Assembly: GCA_964403465.1 (NCBI GenBank)
Contig: CAYOFY010000065.1
Location: 1 to 8,932, forward strand
DNA length: 8,932 nt
Origin: JAFGKM01 sp964403465
Lineage (GTDB): Bacteria; Ratteibacteria; UBA8468; B48-G9; JAFGKM01
Direction of reading: 5' to 3'
The position numbers and the translations under genes were made by a program. This document shows, one piece after another, positions 6,652-8,932 of this stretch (positions within the stretch are counted from its first letter, which is position 1; each line of letters starts with the position of its first letter). The notes under the pieces are model-generated. The model saw only the letters and a list, made by a program, of their open reading frames with translations, did not search any database and had not been told where the DNA came from.

Positions 6652-7655
6652 TTCATCGCCTCCGCACTTCTTCTGAGTTTTTCCATAAAATCTGAAGCGG
6701 CAATTTTCTTGCCCAGTTTTATCGCGCTGTAGATAGCCCTGGGAGACGAGCGCCCGTGGCTTATAATAACGTTGCCGTTCACCCCGAGCAGCAACCCTCC
6801 GCCGTATTCTGCATAATCCCCTTTTTTTGCAAAATCTTTAAGAATGTTTTTCAAAAGAAGAGCGCCCATCTTACCCCTCAGGCTCTTTCTTATATCTTTC
6901 GTCAGAATGGTTCTGAAAGACCTTGTCACGCCTTCCGCAACCTTCAGAACAACATTTCCCGTAAATCCGTCCGTAATCACAATGTCCGCTTTTGCCGAAA
7001 AGAAATCATGTCCTTCAATGTTCCCCGTGAAATTCAGGTTCTTGTTTGCGCTCATGAGCTGGAAAACCGTTCTCCTCAGGTCATCGCCCTTCGTCTCCTC
7101 CTCTCCTATGTTGAGCAGGGCCACCTTTGGATTGTGGATGCCGAAAACCTCCTCCGCATAAAGGGCGCCCATGAATGCAGACTGCAGCAGGTGCAGAGGT
7201 TTGGCCTTAACATTCGCCCCGCCATCAAGAAAAATGGTAAATCCACCTGTGACGGAAGGCATCAGAAGGGCAATTGCAGGTCTCTCAATTCCGGGCAGAA
7301 GTCCCAGCTCTGCAATGCTGTAGGATACGAAGGCGGCCGTGTTGCCTGCGCTTAAAGCACAGTCAGCCTTGCGTTCCTTGACCAGAGATATCGTCCTGAC
7401 CATGCTGTTTTCTTTCTCTCTCAGGAGTTTCAGGTTTACCTTTTCATGCATCTTTATGTATCCCGAACAATCCTGGATCGTAACAAAGGGATAATCCTCC
7501 GGGGCAAATTTACTCTTTATTTGTTTTTCATCTCCCACAACAACAATCTCCATGCCATCTTCCGGAGAAAACATCTGGCAGGCCTTTACGACAGAAAAAG
7601 GAGCATTATCCCCACCCATCCCGTCAAGTCCGATTACAATTTTCTTCCTGTTCAT
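6639..7655 (-). CDS. plsX: phosphate acyltransferase PlsX
   Basis: PlsX converts acyl-ACP and phosphate into acyl-phosphate, the donor used by PlsY to acylate glycerol-3-phosphate, and so links fatty acid synthesis to phospholipid synthesis. The 338 residues are the usual family length. The N terminus has the hallmark GLDGMGGDNAP (9-19), and further conserved stretches include SAGNTAA (about 102-108), FLDGGAN and VITDGFTGNVVLK. It is a peripheral membrane protein in studied bacteria; no transmembrane segment is evident here. The ATG follows the rpmF stop by three bases with only a weak AAGAAAG upstream, so translation is probably coupled to rpmF. The order rpmF-plsX-fabH is widespread in bacteria. 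Confidence 0.97.
   Translation of the reverse strand: MNRKKIVIGLDGMGGDNAPFSVVKACQMFSPEDGMEIVVVGDEKQIKSKFAPEDYPFVTIQDCSGYIKMHEKVNLKLLREKENSMVRTISLVKERKADCALSAGNTAAFVSYSIAELGLLPGIERPAIALLMPSVTGGFTIFLDGGANVKAKPLHLLQSAFMGALYAEEVFGIHNPKVALLNIGEEETKGDDLRRTVFQLMSANKNLNFTGNIEGHDFFSAKADIVITDGFTGNVVLKVAEGVTRSFRTILTKDIRKSLRGKMGALLLKNILKDFAKKGDYAEYGGGLLLGVNGNVIISHGRSSPRAIYSAIKLGKKIAASDFMEKLRRSAEAMKWEE
6659..6663 (-). promoter_or_regulatory. ribosome binding site of fabH inside plsX
   Basis: GGAGG on the minus strand, seven bases before the fabH ATG at 6651, lies within the last codons of plsX. It fixes the fabH start and shows that this overlap has its own initiation signal, unlike acpP/fabF. Confidence 0.7.
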
Positions 7656-7658
7656 GTG

Positions 7659-7859
7659 TCATTCTTTCTTGCCCTTTTTTTCCTCCATCTTCACTACGGA
7701 AACCCCTTTGTAGTAACCGCATGAATTACAGACGGTATGGGGCAATTTCAAGGCCCCGCAGTTTGAACATACGCTCAACGAGGCCCTCTTGATTTTTTGA
7801 TTGCCTCCCCGTCTCTTCCCTGTTCTGCTGTTGGAATGTCTCCTTTTAGGATTCGGCAT
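7659..7859 (-). CDS. rpmF: 50S ribosomal protein L32, zinc-binding form
   Basis: This basic 66-residue protein is a component of the large ribosomal subunit. The start MPNPKRRHSNSRTGKRR is diagnostic of L32. Two CxxC pairs (Cys31/Cys34 in CSNC and Cys44/Cys47 in CNSC) mark the zinc-ribbon form rather than the cysteine-free form found in some zinc-starvation paralogues. The C terminus is a lysine- and glutamate-rich tail. GGGAGG (7866-7871) six bases before the ATG gives a strong, well-spaced ribosome binding site, matching high ribosomal protein demand. It lies 14 nt after coaD and 3 nt before plsX. Confidence 0.97.
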   Translation of the reverse strand: MPNPKRRHSNSRTGKRRGGNQKIKRASLSVCSNCGALKLPHTVCNSCGYYKGVSVVKMEEKKGKKE

Positions 7860-7873
7860 TGAAAACCTCCCTT

Positions 7874-8356
7874 TCAGTAGTTAAACTTCTTTCTGAGAGT
7901 CTCTGCGACAATATCTGGCACCAGCATTGAAACATCCCCTTTCAATTCTGCGATCTCCTTGACTATTGACGAACTTATGAAGAAGTACTCTTCCCCGGGC
8001 GTTAGAAAAACCGTTTCTATCCTGTTGCTGAGCTTCCTGTTGGCAAGAACCATCTGAAACTCGTACTCGAAATCTGAAACCGCTCTCAATCCCCTGAGTA
8101 TTATGTTTACACCCTTCTTTTCCATGTAATCAACAAGGAGACCGTCAAATTTACCAACCTCCACCTTTTCATTTTTTCGGTATATTGACCTTATCATGGA
8201 CACCCTTTCTTCCGTCGTGAAAAGGAGGTTTTTCCTTGAATAATCCGCAACAGAAACGATGACCTTGTCCAGAAATGATAAACCTCTTTCAATCACGTCC
8301 ATATGCCCTTTCGTTATCGGGTCAAAACTGCCCGGATAAACCGCTATTTTTTTCAT
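7874..8356 (-). CDS. coaD: phosphopantetheine adenylyltransferase
   Basis: CoaD joins ATP and 4'-phosphopantetheine to make dephospho-CoA, the penultimate step of CoA synthesis. The product feeds both CoA and, through it, the ACP prosthetic group used by the fab genes downstream. The 160-residue protein has the nucleotidyltransferase motif YPGSFDPITKGH (7-18, with the T/HxGH signature at 15-18), the substrate-binding LRGLRAVSDFEYE (87-99) and the C-terminal ISSSIVKEIA (127-136). All are close to the E. coli enzyme and the length is standard. The start codon lies 35 nt inside rsmD, with a weak AAGG upstream; rsmD-coaD overlap of this sort is common. Confidence 0.97.
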   Translation of the reverse strand: MKKIAVYPGSFDPITKGHMDVIERGLSFLDKVIVSVADYSRKNLLFTTEERVSMIRSIYRKNEKVEVGKFDGLLVDYMEKKGVNIILRGLRAVSDFEYEFQMVLANRKLSNRIETVFLTPGEEYFFISSSIVKEIAELKGDVSMLVPDIVAETLRKKFNY

Positions 8357-8912
8357 TTTTCACTACCTTGAGGTACGATACCGTACTCTTTCCGTAAGTC
8401 TTCTCTTTGTAAACCACCATACCCTCGACCTCAGGAAGAGGATTTCTGTTCCCGTGCTCAATAACGATTATGCCGTCATCTCCCACCACCTTAAGTTCAG
8501 CGATGCTTTTCAGAATATACAAAATCTTGTTCCCGGGATAATCATAAGGCGGGTCGGCAATTATCAGGTCAAATTCTTCCTTTTCAAACCCTTCTATAAT
8601 CCTTTCTGCCTTTCCTTTCTTTACCGCGCAGACATTTGAAATATCAAGAAATTCAATGTTTTTTCTTATTGAATTCACGGCCTTCATGTCTGATTCTACG
8701 AGAACAACCTCTTCAGCGCCGTGGCTTGCGGCTTCTATTCCCAGCGCTCCGGTACCGGCAAAAAGGTCAAGGACTTTTTTGCCTACAATCCATTCTCTCA
8801 GAGTGTCAAATATCGCTTCTCTTACCAGGTCCTTCGTCGGCCTTAATTTTCTGTCCCCTGCCTCGGGAAAGAATAATCTTCTGCCTTTCAGATAACCGCT
8901 TATTACTTTCAT
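8322..8912 (-). CDS. rsmD: 16S rRNA (guanine-966 N2)-methyltransferase
   Basis: RsmD methylates N2 of G966 in 16S rRNA on the assembled small subunit, using S-adenosylmethionine. The 196-residue protein begins MKVISGYLKGRRL, the usual family start. It contains RPTKDLVREAIFDTL (25-39), the SAM-binding motif LDLFAGTGALGIEA (48-61), an acidic end of the next strand (VESD, 72-75) that contacts the SAM ribose in this fold, and the catalytic DPPY (120-123). The ATG has only AAGG very close upstream and 20 bases of window remain, so the promoter and any gene before it are not visible. Confidence 0.95.
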   Translation of the reverse strand: MKVISGYLKGRRLFFPEAGDRKLRPTKDLVREAIFDTLREWIVGKKVLDLFAGTGALGIEAASHGAEEVVLVESDMKAVNSIRKNIEFLDISNVCAVKKGKAERIIEGFEKEEFDLIIADPPYDYPGNKILYILKSIAELKVVGDDGIIVIEHGNRNPLPEVEGMVVYKEKTYGKSTVSYLKVVKNEKNSGLSGQF

Positions 8913-8932
8913 ACCTTGAATTTGTGCGGGCT

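Overview
The window is a stretch of bacterial chromosome in which every protein gene lies on the minus strand, tightly packed and in housekeeping order. Read in the direction of transcription (right to left), it runs rsmD, coaD, rpmF, plsX, fabH, fabD, fabG, acpP, fabF, an acyl-CoA dehydrogenase gene and an rluD-type pseudouridine synthase. After a gene-free stretch of about 230 bases comes the 5' part of a tRNA-Gly(GCC), cut by the left edge of the window. Gene content, a moderate base composition and strong GGAGG-type ribosome binding sites suggest a Gram-negative-like anaerobe or environmental lineage, such as Nitrospirota or Desulfobacterota. This placement is inference from style and gene order, because no taxon marker was compared.

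8932 to 1207 looks like one long operon. Junctions are overlaps (rsmD/coaD 35 nt, plsX/fabH 13 nt, fabH/fabD up to 34 nt, acpP/fabF 4 nt) or short gaps (3 to 39 nt). The one wider gap, 77 nt between fabG and fabD, holds a 50-bp C/G-rich palindromic repeat. The left part of the cluster makes 16S rRNA methyltransferase RsmD, the CoA-synthesis enzyme CoaD and ribosomal protein L32. The centre makes the phosphate acyltransferase PlsX and the core type II fatty acid synthesis proteins: initiation (FabH), malonyl loading (FabD), first reduction (FabG), carrier (AcpP) and elongation (FabF). The dehydratase (FabZ/FabA), the enoyl reductase (FabI/K/L/V) and acetyl-CoA carboxylase are not in the window. 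The distal end adds an acyl-CoA dehydrogenase with an intact catalytic glutamate and a 23S rRNA pseudouridine synthase.

The least ordinary part is 52-285. It holds a near-consensus sigma70 promoter for the tRNA, a second promoter-like pair facing the other way that uses the same -35 region, and a 153-bp segment bounded by perfect 13-bp inverted repeats with two further nested stems. That segment could be a small structured RNA or a MITE-like mobile repeat; I cannot tell which from one copy. Other points worth a second look are a FabG whose cofactor site looks NADH-type rather than NADPH-type, the dehydrogenase inside a biosynthetic operon, and the repeat between fabG and fabD. I found no defence system, phage, CRISPR array or clearly new protein family here.
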